From assembly GCA_002690875.1 (NCBI GenBank), contig NZGH01000018.1, positions 1-21,839 on the forward strand: a DNA stretch of 21,839 nucleotides, given 5' to 3'. The position numbers and the translations under genes were made by a program. Shown one piece after another: positions 20,840 through 21,839 of this stretch (positions are counted from its first letter, which is position 1; every line of letters starts with the position of its first letter). A model generated the notes under the pieces. That model did no database searches and was not told the DNA's origin. It saw only the letters and a program-made list of their open reading frames with translations. The stretch comes from Rickettsiales bacterium (lineage in GTDB: Bacteria; Pseudomonadota; Alphaproteobacteria; TMED127).

Positions 20840-21796
20840 TTAGACTAGTAGTTTCTTACATTTTTGTACTAGCTCTTTGACGGCTTCTACAGAATTACTA
20901 AAATCATTTTTTTCAGAGTTTTGTAATTCTAATTCTATTATTTCTTCGACACCATTTTTACCTATTAAAACAGGGACACCAACACACAAACCATCAACAT
21001 TATATTCACCCTCAAGATATGCACTACAAGGTAAGATTTTTCTATTATCAAAAAAATAGGATTCAAGCATTTCAATAGCACTTGTAGCTGGTGAAAAAAA
21101 TGCAGAGCTATTTTTCATTAATGCAACAATTTCTCCACCACCATTTCTAGTCCTAGAAACTATTTGTTCAACTTTTTCTTTGTTAACCCTTTTTTTTTTA
21201 ATAAATTCGTATAGTGGAATTCCTGATATAGACGTAAACCTTAATAACGGCACCATTGTATCTCCATGTCCGCCTAAAACCATCGTTTGTATTGAATCTG
21301 TTGAAATAGACAACTCATTTGAAAGAAAAAACTTAAATCTTGCCGAATCTAGTATGCCAGCCATACCTACAATCATTTGTTTATTAATTCCTGCAATTTC
21401 TTTAAGACACCAAACCATGGCATCAAGTGGATTTGTAACACAAATTATAAAAGCATTTGGAGAATATTCTTTAATCGCATTTCCTAATTCTTTCATTATT
21501 GAGAAATTTGTTTCAACTAAATCATCTCTCGACATGCCTGGTTTTCTTGGAATTCCAGCAGTAATGATAATTACATCACTATCTTTGATTTTAGATATGT
21601 TATCGGTACCAACGATTTTTGTGTTTAAGTTTTCAGCTGAAAGACTTTGTGACAAGTCAAGACATTTTCCTTCAGCTAAACCTTTGACTTTATCAACAAG
21701 TGTTATATTTCCCAATTTCTTTCTAGAAAGACTAAAAGCTAGAATTGTTCCAATATTTCCAGCTCCAATAAGGCTGATTTTTTTATCATGACTCAT
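20840..21796 (-). CDS. mdh: Malate dehydrogenase, LDH-like type
   Basis: NAD-dependent oxidation of malate to oxaloacetate in the TCA cycle. The Rossmann loop is GAGNIG (11-16), and D35 at the end of the second strand marks NAD over NADP. Substrate and catalytic residues are R84 and R90 (GIPRKPGMSR), D150 and R153 (GILDSARF) and H177 (GGHGDT). An arginine rather than glutamine at position 84 points to malate, not lactate. Length (318) fits the alphaproteobacterial form. The ATG lies 43 bases from the window edge; I see no convincing promoter or ribosome binding site in those bases. sucC lies downstream on the same strand. Confidence 0.97.
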   Translation of the reverse strand: MSHDKKISLIGAGNIGTILAFSLSRKKLGNITLVDKVKGLAEGKCLDLSQSLSAENLNTKIVGTDNISKIKDSDVIIITAGIPRKPGMSRDDLVETNFSIMKELGNAIKEYSPNAFIICVTNPLDAMVWCLKEIAGINKQMIVGMAGILDSARFKFFLSNELSISTDSIQTMVLGGHGDTMVPLLRFTSISGIPLYEFIKKKRVNKEKVEQIVSRTRNGGGEIVALMKNSSAFFSPATSAIEMLESYFFDNRKILPCSAYLEGEYNVDGLCVGVPVLIGKNGVEEIIELELQNSEKNDFSNSVEAVKELVQKCKKLLV

Positions 21797-21839
21797 TGAT
21801 TGTAATTCTATATTATGTCCAATCCAATATCTACAGATT

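Noticed and set aside
21180..21791. Open reading frame of 203 codons on the + strand
   Set aside because: It lies wholly antisense to mdh, whose active-site residues are all intact, and its product shows no recognisable domain. It is a shadow of the mdh codon pattern.

Overview
The window is an AT-rich, very compact stretch of bacterial chromosome made of housekeeping genes. Four features together point to an alphaproteobacterium of the genome-streamlined, probably marine kind (SAR11/HIMB59/AEGEAN-169-like). These are the atpHAGDC order next to priA, the LDH-like malate dehydrogenase beside sucCD, the DUF484-xerC pair, and the proB-proA-nadD-rsfS-rlmH-gpmI-envC-ctpA-rppH order. The lineage is inferred from gene order and composition only. 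I see no rRNA, tRNA, CRISPR array, insertion sequence or prophage gene. No stretch longer than about 100 bases lacks a gene.

Layout. (1) Bases 89-9761, + strand: twelve genes in one tightly packed probable operon, rplU-rpmA-obgE-proB-proA-nadD-rsfS-rlmH-gpmI-(EnvC-like)-ctpA-rppH, with gaps of at most 23 bases and several overlaps. A good sigma70-like promoter precedes rplU. (2) Bases 9758-14494, - strand: the F1 part of ATP synthase, atpH-atpA-atpG-atpD-atpC, with its own probable promoter. The stop codons of rppH and atpC overlap tail to tail. (3) Bases 14571-16535, - strand: priA. (4) Bases 16601-18158, + strand: a DUF484 gene and xerC, divergent from priA. (5) Bases 18165-21796, - strand: mdh, then sucC-sucD and a GcvR-like double-ACT gene linked by one-base stop/start overlaps.

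How the genes work together. The first operon joins large-subunit ribosome assembly (L21, L27, ObgE, RsfS, RlmH) with proline and NAD synthesis, a glycolytic mutase, envelope remodelling (EnvC-like factor and CtpA) and mRNA decay initiation (RppH). The suc/mdh block covers two TCA-cycle steps, and the atp block makes the catalytic head of ATP synthase.

The main anomaly is proB: its reading frame is broken inside a run of 14 A, while the protein on both sides is well conserved. Runs of 13 and 15 A in the EnvC-like gene are in frame, but any one-base slip there would end the protein before its C-terminal domain. Other points of interest are a candidate structured leader before sucC, a shortened AtpC, and an 11-T run lying inside a possible priA promoter and touching the DUF484 start codon. 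I did not find a plainly new multi-gene system; the genes are recognisable core genes.
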